A DNA stretch of 64,000 nt from Euonymus europaeus (GCA_963580455.1 OY756963.1:16325555-16389554), one strand, 5' to 3'. Counted from the stretch's first letter, positions 23,131 to 34,442 are shown. Program-made: numbers and translations. Notes: generated by a model from the letters alone, not told the origin.

Positions 23131-23853
23131 TTTAGCTTGTGTCATATACAAACTTTAAAATAATTGATATTTGAAAGGGAAAATTAGGTCTAATAACGAG
23201 TTTGATAGTGATGTAATTATTCTATGATAATTAAAAATACATTTATAGATAAATAAATATTCATGTTTGATAGGCATGAATATTATTTATTCGGATAATT
23301 TTTTTTAGGTAATTTTTTTCATATTTTGGATGTCATGATTACTTATGAGGAAAGGTAAATAATGATTTTCCTAGTAACATATTGCACTCCTATTTATTAC
23401 CCTCTTATCAAACACACCATTAAGAATAAAATGACAATTGACATGTTTTTATAGTTAAGGTCCAACTAATTTTTAAATTTATTGAATTGAGAATAAAATT
23501 TGAAATTATAGATTTGTCATTATTCGCATGCAAGAGAGAGCATATCATGCTTGATTTTCCTCTTATTTTTTCTTTCGTTTTCACATAATCTGTTTTTTAT
23601 TCTGATAATCCATCCCTGGCGAGTTCTACAATTCCTTCTAGCGTTGTCTTCATCTTATCTCAACTATCAACATATTCATCAGCAGTTCTTCATCATTGTC
23701 TACATTTATGATCTTTGATTCATATTCCTATATGAATTTTACAAGTTTGGTCACTTTCATGTGTGTTAATTGGAGTTTTCTAGATTATGGAAATTTATGT
23801 TTTATTGATTATTTACCTAGACATTCTGAATGCATGGTTGATAATGATGAAGG
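23131..23853. other. AT-rich intergenic, upstream flank of the kinase gene
   Basis: Includes the probable distal promoter of the kinase gene. No coding frame or repeat of note was seen. Confidence 0.5.
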
Positions 23854-24265
23854 TTGAACAATTTATTATCTCTTTCTAGTCATTTTGTTATGGCTCATGT
23901 TGATGTTTGGGTGAAAAGAGGTGATTGTTTATATATAACAACTTCTAATGTTGATGTTTTTTGTGGGATTGAGTCTTCTAGTTCTTTAGTTGATACTTTC
24001 ACTTTTTATGATGATGAATATGAGCAAGAGTCAAATTCTATATTGGCTTTCGGTTATAATAAGAGAAAGACTTTACTTACTTCTGTTTGGGCAATTGGTA
24101 TTAGCCATGTAGGGAGTATTTTAGTGGTGGCATTACTGAGTTTCGCAATACTTTGTTGAAGTGTGGAATTGAGTATGTCTTGATAAAGAATAACAAGTCT
24201 AAAGTTACTGCTGAATACAAATATAAGATTTCAAAAAATTATTAATGGCGTGTTCATGCATAATT
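23854..24265 (+). pseudogene. MuDR-type transposase N-terminal fragment
   Basis: The opening frame encodes MAHVDVWVKRGD and a D/E/S-rich stretch. After a frame change near 24110 the reading ITEFRNTLLKCGIEYVLIKN followed by SKVTAEYKYKI and WRVHA matches the N-terminal DNA-binding region of MuDR-type transposases. It ends in stop codons. No catalytic core is nearby on this strand. Confidence 0.6.
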
Positions 24266-24561
24266 AGAGAAGTAAAATCGCTTCTTTTTTGTTAGGTTAC
24301 TGAACAATTTGCTTAAGTCAGGACTATTCCACTCCACAGATTTCCCCGGGCACCCCGATTCTTAAAACCCCCAATTAATATTGTCCAGTTTCCTCGTGGC
24401 ACCCTTATTATCTATTTTTCAAAAAAAATCAAAAGCAACCCATAAAAAGCTCAGAACATGAAAATAGAGGCCATAGTGCAGCAAAATATATTGGTCTACG
24501 ACATCAAAAACTATTTCCAACAATAATCATCCAAAAGAAGTGGAGAATTAACATGATTGAT

Positions 24562-25991
24562 TCATTGTAATACATCAATAGTCGTTGTATTGCAATTTTT
24601 GGTAGTTGTCAGTTCCTTGAACTTTTCCATCCTTGAAGAGTATATATTTGCCCATCTAGAAGCACTCTTATGGTGATTGTCAGTCCATATCTTGGACACT
24701 AGTGGTATAGGACAGTCTGGTAGCAGCTCCATTCTCACAAAATACGACCCATTGATGTAGTTGAAGACCAACATCCTCTGGTTCACCTTCGTTGATAAAG
24801 CATCCATTAGAGGGCAGAAAGTTAGGGAATGTTCCTTTGAAATGAGAAGAACAACCACATTGTATCACGTTGAGATGACATTTCTCATGTATGGCATAAT
24901 CATCCACGACATACTGTCCATGAATGCATCATAAGACTCAACAATTTGTAGAAGCTCTTTTATGCTACAGTAGCTTGTCATAAAGTTCTTGATGCTTCTT
25001 CAACTCAAATGCAAGATCGTTGCTTACTATCGTCTATCCATCTATATCTAAACCAAAGAAGGAAGCCACTACCCTAAACTCACAATGTCCATCCCCTAGC
25101 ACATCCAGAATGTAAACAATGAAAAAATGATGGAAACTGTGTTACCCAAGTTTATGTGTTTGCCCCTCTGGTCGTCCTTTAAACCTTTAACTTTGTCGTA
25201 ATCTCTTCTTTCTTTTGCCAATGCAATGGGACTTGTGAGACAGAGGTAGCTTGCACTAATTTTTGAGTTTGCTGGACAGAAACAGATTGCACTGAAGCTT
25301 GACGTTGGAGCACATCCTCAAACAAATGTGAGGCTTGAGCGTTTTCAAAAGTTGATGGTGCCCACTTTGTTGATTTATCATCTGTTTGGCTGCTTTGAAA
25401 TTTTTTTTGCTCTTTCTTCCTTCCTTTGACATTCACCTTCACTTTTGGCTCAAGTACAAAAGAAGTACTAGGCTTACCTAGGCACTGAAGCTACCTTTCC
25501 AATTCCTTCTTCTGATGTAGTGTAGCTACAACAAATGTTTGTCTGATAGTTTCGATCTCCACATCTATAGTGACTGCCGAACTCTCTGACTCGGTAAAAG
25601 GTGTGATGCTCAATTTCTTCCAAAAGTTGTGCACATCATCTAGTGGAATACTCTGACCTTGGTTTCTGTATTGGGTCAACATGTGTGCACATGGCAGTCC
25701 TAAACTCTATAAATTTCTATGGCCAAAATCCTCAGTACTTAACCCTACATCGCCACATGAAGACAATTTATGCTCTATCTTCTCTAATGTTGTAGTAGAG
25801 ATTACATTAATCAAGTCCCTGTACAAGTTTGTACCGAATCTAATCGATACTCTAGTTAAATTGTCATCAAATGAACTTTTGATGTCAATTAGCTTTCCTT
25901 GGAGCAGCAAATGGATATGCTTGAACTTTCTTTGTCCTCCACCATCCTCTTCTCCATTTCTTAGTAACTTTCTCATCCACCTTACTCTTCC
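24562..25991 (-). pseudogene. decayed MULE transposase C-terminus with OTU-like tail
   Basis: Read on the minus strand: a segment ending the transposase (LLLQGKLIDIKSSFDDNLTR), an eroded SWIM/CxH region (CTHML), PLDDVHNFWKKLSI, a Q/S-rich linker (about 25440-25180), then LGDGHCEFRVVASFFGL (about 25075-25025). That is the OTU protease-like D-G-x-C segment, with H where N is usual and the cysteine present. It finishes with YINGSYFVRMELLPDCPIP near 24730. Several stops and frame changes occur. Plant MULE proteins with a C-terminal OTU-like domain are a known architecture. The frame continues past 25991 only because it runs into the inserted LTR. Confidence 0.7.
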
Positions 25992-26182
25992 TGTGAAATC
26001 CCGACCCAAAAATTTAGTTTTGAGTCGAGTTACGGATGATTCGTGAAGTAAGGCATCATGGAAAAATAGTTTTGAGCTAGGTTCGGTAAATAGGCCATAA
26101 CTTTTTATACAAATGTCCGTTTTGGGCCCATAATATATCAAATCGAAGCTAAGACCGAGACCCAGTTGGAAAAATTGGGATC

Positions 26183-26305
26183 ACACGCCTAGGCGGCGTG
26201 CGCCTAGGCGTGTGCAAAAGTGCGCCCAGAAGCGCCCGGGACAGTGTGTTTCCATAAACCATTTAGGCCAGAGCGCCTAGGCGCCCAGAGTAGCGCCTAG
26301 GCGCA
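26183..26305. repeat. GC-rich palindrome cluster inside the solo LTR
   Basis: CGCCTAGGCG occurs four times within about 120 bp, each copy self-complementary. The first two are the arms of a longer palindrome (CACACGCCTAGGCG ... CGCCTAGGCGTGTG). This is strikingly GC-rich for the region. Confidence 0.85.
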
Positions 26306-27069
26306 ACCCGAGCTTTCAAAACAGACTCCAGCGAGAGTTTTAGACAGATTTATGGTTTTGGTTCATCCTAGAGAGAGATAGAGCGATGATTCTAGAGAGA
26401 GAAGATCATTTGAAGTGATTCTTGGAGAGTCTAAGCTTGGATTGGAGACTTGGAGAAGATTTCAAGGTTTGAGGTAAGTTTTCCTAGAGTTTCTCATTGG
26501 GGTTTTCTTTAGATTTGGTTAGTTCCGTTTGGAATTGGTATCTAGGGTTTAGATATGTTGATATAGGCTTGTTTGTGGACCTATGTGTAGGTTTAGTTGG
26601 GATTTTGGAGTAAGATTTGGATTGGGCTTTGGAACAAGCTTTTGAAAGAGAATTCTAGAGAGAGAAGGTAAGTATTTCGATTTTTGTTGATTGATTGATA
26701 TTAGTAGGGATATTGTGGTATGTTTTGGTTGATATTGTGAGTTCGATTATGTGAATCGATAGGTTTGGAAGAAACGAGGGTTCGAAACCCTAATTTGGTA
26801 TTTGAGGTGATTGTGCTCGATTGAGGTAGGGATTCCTAACCAATTCTTTTCTATCGTCCGTTCTCCTTTCTAAATAGCGTTTCGATTCTTCATTGGTCCT
26901 TTTGTTGTGTTTCCACCTTAATTGCTTCTAAGGGGAAACGAGCCAATGCGTGGTTAATTGTTGATTGTGGATTGTATGCATGACCCGATTTGTGTGTTCC
27001 GCCTCATACGGGCACGAGTTGAATTTCGTTCATGCATCACGGTAGTTATATATGTATATATGTAGGATG

Positions 27070-27071
<2 letters not shown>

Positions 27072-27110
<39 letters not shown>
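27072..27110. repeat. (AT)n microsatellite
   Basis: Nearly uninterrupted AT dinucleotides, inside the gypsy-type solo LTR. Confidence 0.95.
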
Positions 27111-27112
<2 letters not shown>

Positions 27113-28065
27113 GGCATGACATTGCATAATTGCATTAGAGATGCATGGGGGACTCGAGTATGGACTCGGGGACTCTTAGGTTTCTTGAAAGCCACATAGA
27201 GGGATGACAGGTGAAGAGAGTTGCCACCGGGTCACGTGAACTCTATGTTGGGATAACGCACTTGGGCGAAGGTTGGAGAGCGACCTAGCTGGCTATGTGC
27301 GGGCGTGATAGGTTCACGCAACCAGGTAATCCCAGGAGCGTTGTGGTTGTGGTTGAGCTTGCTCCCTGTTGGATGCTACATGTATGAGACATGGTAGTAT
27401 TGTTGATTGCTCAGGGTGAGGGGATTACTTGGATTGATGTTATATGTGCTTGTTGAGTATACGTGCATGTTGTAGATACATGTTGGTGCATTGTCCTTTG
27501 ATTGGTTCGGCCTTACTTCTTATAAACTCTTGTACCCTACTGAGCTTCTAGCTCACTCCCCTACTTTCTGTCTTCTACAGGTGACACTGGTACAGGTACT
27601 GGTGGTGCGGATCAGTGAGACGGGATGTGACATGGATGGCCCTGGGTAGGATTGGGATGCACGAGACATACTCTATGCATGTTGTTGTTTTATTTTGTAT
27701 GTCAGAGTAGTGTATATAACCATGTGGCATGGACAGTGCTTGTATGATTATGATGTTTGATGATGATGGTTATATGCTTGAGATATATAGATGTGTGTGA
27801 TGATTTATATTTAAAGTTATCAGTTTGTGCATGCTGGTAGTGGAGGGCCTGAGGCTCTAGGATCAGGATTGCTTGTGATTGAGGCCTGAGGCCTGGATGC
27901 TAGGTTGCTAGTGTGATGATTGTCGCTGCGTTTCTGATTTAGGTGGGCACTCTCCGATATACGGGGAGATGCCGCCGGATTTCCGGTTTATCCTGGATGT
28001 TCACACTAGTGACCTAGGACGGTGTCAGAGAGGGCACCTGGCGTCCCGGGGATCGGGGCGTCACA

Positions 28066-29289
28066 CTTCCTCCCTTCATAAACCTTACCTTACCAAGCCT
28101 AATAGCTTGGCTACTTGTAAGCACTCTCCTCTCCTCTTTCTTCTCTCCCCCAATTGGGCTATCGCTTCAACCTACAATAAGACAAATAAAAACATAAACA
28201 TTAGTACAAATCATATTATAAGTAGAGAAAAATGTGACCACCCAAAATAAACAAACTATATTTTAAACCATTGGAATTTGAAAAATGCTGAACGGATGGA
28301 TTTTCATTTTGAATCAACTTACTGATCCTTTAATTCTTACAGCCTTAATAATGACAGATTTTTAAGATCAATCTCATGGAAGTGCGACATTGACAAGGTA
28401 CAATCTTCAATCACAGAAAAACCACCACCGTTCAATTTATTGAGGATATATATTTTTTATGATGATCATCAGTCAAACATTTTGACTAGGGTCAAATCAA
28501 AACCTCTAACCATTCTTTGAGTAATAAATTGATGGCTACCAGCCTATAAGCACATTTACACATAAATCCATAAGCTGATAAGCCCATTTAAGTATGATTA
28601 ATAGGATCTTTAAAATCGTTAAGATCAAACACTAAAATCATTCTAGCTTGGAAGGTGTGAGCTTGTGAGGTGGAAGATTGAAGTCATAGAAGTGTTGAAC
28701 GATTGGGTAGAAGGTATAATAGTAGCTCACAAGTGCGGCAGCGGCCTAGGGTTTCTCACTTTCTCTTGCAAGTGTTGCTCATAGTCGTCTTCTACTCTTC
28801 CTATTTTTATTATTTTATATCGTGTAAAACTGTAAGTGCATACTGTGTATTGTATAAGAGTATAACTAAAGTCTATAAGACATTAAGAGTTAATAGTTAA
28901 GAGTGTAAGTAAGAAAAATAAACTAAAAAGTAAAATGATTTTTATTTAGCAAGTAGCAAGTGGCAAGTGCACCGTGCACTCATCCACTACATAGTACATT
29001 TAGTCATTTACTAATAACATTTATATTAATAGATTGAAATCATTGAATTATTGGAATAGATTGGCTACGATGTTATGCTTTTAACCTTTCTGGTAGTGTG
29101 TCTAACTTCATCTAGGTTATGACTTGAACTTTACGTTCCATAAAAATTTGTGGAACTGTCTTATGTGCATACTATATAGGACTATAGAAACTATACCATT
29201 AATCATTCTCAATTTGAAATGACAAAAAAAGTTTTTTCAAAATAAAATGCTTTCTTAATAACATAAAACATGGCTCTATTAGTCTCCCA
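28066..29289. other. intergenic, no gene recognised
   Basis: The first 100-200 bp may continue the MULE relic interrupted by the solo LTR (the reading across the restored site is open on the minus strand), but similarity is too weak to call. The rest shows no coding or repeat signal. Confidence 0.5.
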
Positions 29290-29985
29290 TTTATACTAAA
29301 TTCATGATGTCACACGTCTAAGTCTATGCCCATGCAAGTGCCTTTCAAATGTCTTTGCCAATAGACAATTAGTGAATGGGTCTACTAGGTTATCCTCCAA
29401 TGTGATCATGGTCACCATCGCGTCACCACATTGTACTATCTCTCGAATATGGTGATATTTCTATTCAACGTGCTTCCCTTTTGCATGATCTCAAGGTTAC
29501 TTTGAGTTCACAACTGCTCCACTATTATCACGGTATAGCTTTATATGGAGGTGAATCGATAGGACCTTCCCAATATTCATTAACAAGTTTCTGAGCCAAA
29601 TTACCTCATAAGTCATAAGCAACCTCAAATCTAGCTACATAGTCATCCTCCATGGTCAAGTTCGCTATGCAATTACTAAACATTCTTCCATGTTACAGTT
29701 TCACCTTCTAGGGTAAACACGTATCTTGAGGTTGACTTTCTAGAGTCCTTGTCTGCTTGGCAATCTAAGTTCATATACCCTAAGGATAATAAGTCATCAA
29801 CTTTATACATGAGCATATAATCTTTCATTTTCTGAAGATATTTGAGCTTATGCTTCACGAAATTCCACTGTTTCATGCTAGGATTAGATTGATATCTGCT
29901 AACTAACCCAACTACATAATAGATATCATGTCTAGTATGCACAAAAATGACCCGACGGATGCTCCGATTGATAGAGCACACGAAA

Positions 29986-30417
29986 TGCAAGTTTTAATTT
30001 GTAATATGATTTTAACACATATCATCTAGATCTTTACCTTCAAGATCTTTCTAGTTTGATCTTAGTTAAAAAGCTGCACAACTATTTGGTAACTACGAAC
30101 AACTTCTTCTTATTCGTTCACAAACCATACAACAACCCTTAATCATGAACCGTATAGCTACTACGGTCCATCTATTGAATCCATATCACGATTGGATCAC
30201 GAACTAAAACAACTTCTTCTATGTGATCTCGATTCAGGAACTCTAACTTAGGTGGAAGAGAGACTGCCTAGAATTTTCGTTTTTAAGAGATAAAATGTCT
30301 CAATGCCAAAAAGCGTCTCAAACCCTAAACATCTTGAGTTTTTTATATAGAGGTATAGTCGGAACCTCATAACAAATATTTTTTGACTAAATTTAAAATA
30401 GAAAATTCGGACTAACA
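29986..30417 (-). mobile_element. probable LTR fragment inserted in Copia relic
   Basis: This 432-bp block interrupts the RT/RNase H connection: YASIVGSLMYAM is read just above it and HTRHDIYYVVG just below. On the minus strand it runs TGTTAG...TTGCA, has a TATA-like CTATATAAAA and a CGAGATCACATAGAAG stretch as in Copia LTRs. No clean target duplication was found. Confidence 0.5.
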
Positions 30418-30827
30418 CATAGCATACATGAGACTACCCACAATCGAAGCATAAGATACTACTCTCATTTTCTTTTTTTCTCTTTTTCCTCAAGTGTCTT
30501 TGGGAGTTATTTAAGGGAGAGAATTACTCCATGTAAGAAAGGAAGATTCTCTTTCTTGGAGTTTTGCATGCTAAACCTAGCAAGGATTGTATCGACATAA
30601 ACAACCTAAGAAAGTCCCAACATCCTTTGTTTTTGATCTAGAATAAGTTTGATCCTCTTCTAATTCTTAATCTAAAATTGGTTATTTAACCTTACTTTTA
30701 CATAATATAATTGTTCTACATCATTTTTTATAAGAAGAAAATCGTCCAGGTAAAGTTCAAGGAACACTACCACATTTTCATTGTATCTCCTATACACATA
30801 TGATTCAATAGAGCTCTGAACAAATCC

Positions 30828-31294
30828 ATACGGCTTGATGGCCGGATGAAATCGAATATTCAAAGACTGGGATGCTTAAAAGTCCATAAATGAACCTTTT
30901 AAGCTGGCATAGCATGTGCTCTTGGCCTTGGGATATAAAACCTTCAAGTTGTATCATACAAATGCTTTCATCAAGACTTCCTTTAAGGAAAGCTATCTTG
31001 ACCTCCATTTTCCATATTTCGTAGTTGTAATATGTTGTAATAGATAGAAGGATCTAAATAGATTTAAGCATGACTACTGGTGAGAAGGTCTCCTTATAAT
31101 CGATTCCCTCTTTCTGATTATAATCCTTCACAATTAGCCTTACTTTGAAGGTCTTAACCTTCCTGTCTACTCATTTCTTTCTCTTAAAGATTCACTTACA
31201 ACCGATGGATTTACCTCATCTTGTGGCCCACAAATCCCAAACCTAATTAGAATACATAAACTCCATCTCAGAGTTCAAAGCATTCTTCCAAGAC
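30828..31294. repeat. tandem duplication, copy 1 (467 bp)
   Basis: Copy 2 at 31295-31751 is the same apart from a 10-bp difference (TATGTTGTAA extra here) and a few substitutions. The unit covers part of the reverse transcriptase of the Copia relic, so the same peptide MEVKIAFL(K/N)GSLDES is encoded twice. Confidence 0.95.
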
Positions 31295-31751
31295 ATACGG
31301 CTTGATGGCCGGATGAAATCGAATATTCAAAGACTGGGATGCTTAAAAGTCCATAAATGAACCTTTTAAGCTGGCATAGCATGTGCTCTTGGCCTTGGGA
31401 TATAAAACCTTCAAGTTGTATCATACAAATGCTTTCATCAAGACTTCCATTAAGGAAAGCTATCTTGACCTCCATTTTCCATATTTCGTAGTTGTAATAG
31501 ATAGAAGGATCTAAATAGATTTAAGCATGACTACTGGTGAGAAGGTCTCCTTATAATCGATTCCCTCTTTCTGATTATAATCCTTCGCAATTAGCCTTAC
31601 TTTGAAGGTCTTAACCTTCCTGTCTACTCATTTCTTTCTCTTAAAGATTCACTTACAACCGATGGATTTACCTCATCTTGTGGCCCACAAATCCCAAACC
31701 TAATTAGAATACATAAACTCCATCTCAGAGTTCAAAGCATTCTTCCAAGAC
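31295..31751. repeat. tandem duplication, copy 2 (457 bp)
   Basis: Direct neighbour of copy 1; the junction is at 31294/31295 where the ATTCTTCCAAGAC end meets ATACGGCTTGATGG. High identity indicates a recent event in already dead DNA. Confidence 0.95.
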
Positions 31752-31760
31752 TCATGCTCA

Positions 31761-33700
31761 TGCAGGATAACCAGTCTATTGACCTCTCCTAAAAAAGTAT
31801 ATTATGTAGGTTGTCTAACAACCCTTCGACTATGATGCGGAATTTTTTGTGAGTATAGATAGACACAAGATTCACTATTACATCATAAATCTAAATTTAC
31901 AATCAAATTGACAAAGCTAAACACTTTGTTGATATAGGTTGTAGTGCACATACATGTCCAATTAGGGGAATGATTTGTCTTATCCGTTTGAGAGGATTCT
32001 TGTATTAGTGCACTAGTGTATGTGTGGACATATACACTGACAGACTTACATAGGAAAAAATAACCAGAAATGTGCTATCAAAGAGTTGTTCATCTTATAG
32101 CTATGAGAGTACGATATATCACAAAGATGAGTGGGTCAATATGCTTACGCTTATAGCGTGTGCTTCTTGATTCATCAATAAGCGAGACACGCACAATTTT
32201 CAACAGACTTGATGGATTGGATGTATGCTACTATGGTATAAGTGCATACCTACAACATAGTCATTCATGTACTTTGAGTTATGAAAGTGTAAGCACTCAT
32301 CTGAGAGGTTCAAATTAATCTATTCAAAAATTGTGCATAGTAATTCTTATGGATCAAGAGTTGTGAAATAAATTGATTGATGGGTCGGTTTAATACGCTT
32401 GGTGAATAGATATAGAGGAATTGACAACTCAAATGACATGAATTTCGGACTATTTGATAGTACGAATAAACTCACTCCAACTTATTAGGTGTTGCATGGA
32501 GAGTCCAATATATTCCTTCCCATAGACAAATGAATTTTGAGTAAATCTCTACTCATATGCATCATTTGTGTTTATACGCCTACACATGCATTTACTCTCG
32601 CATATAGTAGAATTGCATTCATGTGTAATGACTGATGCCACCCTATTTGATGCCATCATGTACTCTCCAATCATAGGATATCACATGATGGAGAGTAGAT
32701 ACATTTGTACAGGACCCTCTACTGATATCACAAGTGTCAAATAGAATGAGGTAGGCATAGAGTAAGATGAGTGTAGATTAATGATAGAATCAAAACCCTT
32801 ACAACCATGCAAGGTAATCATTCTATCAAGTGGATCCTATGGGATGCTTAACACCTTCTCCATGCCCTACCGAGTCCAAACAAATCTTTGGATAGTGGAC
32901 CTTCCCTTACCTGTAGAATTAGATTCCAATTGATTCGATGAAGTTCAATTGATGGTGTCTTCAAACAATACCTGAGTAGGTCTCTTTGGTCAAATTCGTG
33001 TACAACCCCTCCCTATGATCTCGATTATAATAATCAAGTACAAGATTCTTATTTATAGGGTTGTGTGGGTGAGAAAATCAATCAATCAAATCCCTAATTA
33101 ATTTTAGTGTATTTGATTGATATTATAAATATTATGATTAAAAATATATTTTAGCAGAATTATCTAATATCTCCCCCTCAAATCTAAGTTCAAATTTTTT
33201 CAATTTGGATTTGACCCCTTGAATAATATGTTCCTCTTGCATCTTGGAAAAAGTCTCCATACACAATTGTCATTTAGATTCGGGCTTAGAGATGTCATTG
33301 CACTTGCCACGATCTGATACTCAGAGGCTGCAAGCTGTAGTGGTGGATGACAAGAATGGTTTACATCCCTTGGCTAACACCGATCACAATATGCCTTTAT
33401 AACCCATTTATAAGTATGGAGAAAGTAATACAATAATAGACAACGCAATAATTTTTATAATGGTTCAACACTCACCTACTTCTAGTCTCTAAAGCCCTTG
33501 AAGCTACACATTCTTATTTCTTGATTTCTATCATACGAGAGATCCCCACTTCTGGGGTTGTGTGGGAAATTACTGATTGATTTCAAGATATTTGATTAAT
33601 ATTACAAATCATGATTGATTAAATCAATCAATTTTAATTACAGTATATTATATCAATATGCTTTAATATATGAGTCTATTGAGTAATATCTATTTAGCCT
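31761..33700. other. intergenic with possible Copia LTR pieces
   Basis: No intact gene. On the minus strand a purine tract GAGGGGGAGAT at about 33170-33180 is followed by an LTR-like sequence with CCTATAAATAAG near 33055. A related piece (GGGTTGTGTGGG plus a TTTGATTaATATTAcAAAT-like block) recurs at about 33555-33700. These may be starts of two diverged LTRs. An imperfect inverted repeat (TACTCTCC ... GGAGAGTA) lies at 32652-32690. Confidence 0.4.
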
Positions 33701-33709
33701 TTATATATC
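33701..33709 (+). promoter_or_regulatory. TATA box of the Met/Pro-repeat gene
   Basis: TTATATATC lies about 130 bp before the start codon, with a CT-rich leader between, a normal plant arrangement. Confidence 0.6.
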
Positions 33710-33750
33710 AACCTAGACTTTTCCCTTGCAATTGCTACCACAAAATCTCC

Positions 33751-33770
33751 TCTCTCTCTCTCTCTCTCTC
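33751..33770 (+). repeat. (CT)10 tract in probable 5' leader
   Basis: Ten CT units between the TATA box and the ATG at 33837. CT tracts near the start site are common in plant core promoters and leaders. Confidence 0.85.
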
Positions 33771-33836
33771 CATACTTTAATCTTGCTAGCTCCAACTACC
33801 AAGTCCTAATTTTCCTCTCAATCTCTCTCGTGCAGC

Positions 33837-34442
33837 ATGGCTCTCTTTCGTTCCATGCTTGTAGTAATGGTTATGCTGGCTCTCATGTCCTCCACCATGT
33901 CTCAAGCCCCTTCAATGTCACCAACAGCTTCAGTCTTCCCACCCTCCATGTCCATGCCTCCAACCACTCCCATGACACCTCCCCCAATGTCTTCACTACC
34001 ACCAATGATGTCTACTCCACCGGCAATGACCCCAATGTCGTCTCCCCCGCCAACGATGTCGACTCCACCGGCAATGACCCCAATGTCCTCTCCCCCGCCA
34101 ACGATGTCTACTCCACCGGCAATGACCCCAATGTCCTCTACCCCACCAACGATGTCTACTCCACCGGCAATGACTCCAATGTCTTCTACCCCACCAACGA
34201 TGTCTACTCCACCGGCAATGACTCCAATGTCTTCTACCCCACCAATGATGTCTACTCCACCGGCAATGACCCCTATGGGCAGCCCTCCAATGATGGGCAC
34301 TCCACCAGGAATGTCACCATCGGAATCTCCAACTTCCAATATGCCTCCGGCCAGCTCTACACCTGACTCGGAAGCTATAGTTCATGGAAGCAGCACTGCC
34401 TTGTTGGCCCTGCTCGGAGGATTTGCTCTGCTTTTGGTTTGA
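33837..34442 (+). CDS. Met/Pro-repeat arabinogalactan-like protein, GPI-anchored (201 aa)
   Basis: Single-exon gene. Residues 1-23 form a signal peptide (MALFRSMLVVMVMLALMSST). Residues 24-57 are P/S/T/M-rich. Residues 58-153 are six 16-residue repeats based on MSTPPAMTPMSSPPPT. The end (about 184-201) is small residues followed by a hydrophobic tail (ALLALLGGFALLLV), typical of a GPI-anchor signal. The many Ala-Pro, Ser-Pro and Thr-Pro dipeptides suggest hydroxyproline O-glycosylation as in arabinogalactan proteins at the outer plasma membrane or wall. The high methionine content is unusual for that class. The gene has a TATA box at 33701 and a CT-rich leader. The repeats also leave long open frames on the other strands, which are artefacts. 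Confidence 0.82.
   Translation: MALFRSMLVVMVMLALMSSTMSQAPSMSPTASVFPPSMSMPPTTPMTPPPMSSLPPMMSTPPAMTPMSSPPPTMSTPPAMTPMSSPPPTMSTPPAMTPMSSTPPTMSTPPAMTPMSSTPPTMSTPPAMTPMSSTPPMMSTPPAMTPMGSPPMMGTPPGMSPSESPTSNMPPASSTPDSEAIVHGSSTALLALLGGFALLLV
34008..34295 (+). repeat. coding minisatellite, 6 x 48 bp
   Basis: Six consecutive 48-bp units encode residues 58-153 of the Met/Pro-repeat protein. Neighbouring units differ by only a few bases (for example TCTCCCCCG versus TCTACCCCA), so copy number may vary between individuals. Confidence 0.95.

Larger units (their letters stand above)
25992..28065 (+). mobile_element. solo LTR, Ty3/gypsy-type, 2.07 kb
   Basis: Starts TGTGAAATCCCGACC and ends GGGGCGTCACA. 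CTTCC lies immediately outside both ends (25987-25991 and 28066-28070), an exact 5-bp duplication. The sequence has no gag-pol. The GAGCTTCTAGCTCACTC and TTCTACAGGTGAC blocks near 27540-27590 are of the kind seen in plant gypsy LTRs. It is inserted in the OTU-type MULE relic. Orientation is inferred from those blocks. Confidence 0.85.
29290..31760 (-). pseudogene. dead Copia pol relic
   Basis: Minus-strand segments: DYKETFSPVVMLKSI and MEVKIAFLKGSLDESICMIQ (reverse transcriptase, about 31740-30800), ELYLDDFLLIKND near 30765 (YVDD-box region as YLDD), DIYYVVGLVSRYQSNPSMKQ near 29900 (RT/RNase H connection), a WKNV-type RNase H stretch, and KYHHIREIVQ with DNLVDPFT near 29440 (RNase H end). Stops and frame changes are numerous. 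Gag, protease and integrase are missing. It is further damaged by an internal tandem duplication and an inserted LTR fragment. Confidence 0.8.

Noticed and set aside
25707..26141. A 144-codon minus-strand frame spanning the left end of the solo LTR
   Set aside because: Its first 50 codons are LTR sequence read by chance into the MULE relic; the exact CTTCC duplication at 25987-25991 shows the junction is an insertion point, not a gene.
26770..26800. GGGTTCGAAACCC resembling a tRNA B box
   Set aside because: No matching A box or cloverleaf could be built around it, and it lies inside an LTR.
33902..34339. Long open frames on the minus strand and in another plus frame over the Met/Pro-repeat gene
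   Set aside because: A 48-bp repeat is a multiple of three, so any frame free of stops in one unit stays open in all. Only the frame with signal peptide and GPI tail makes biological sense.
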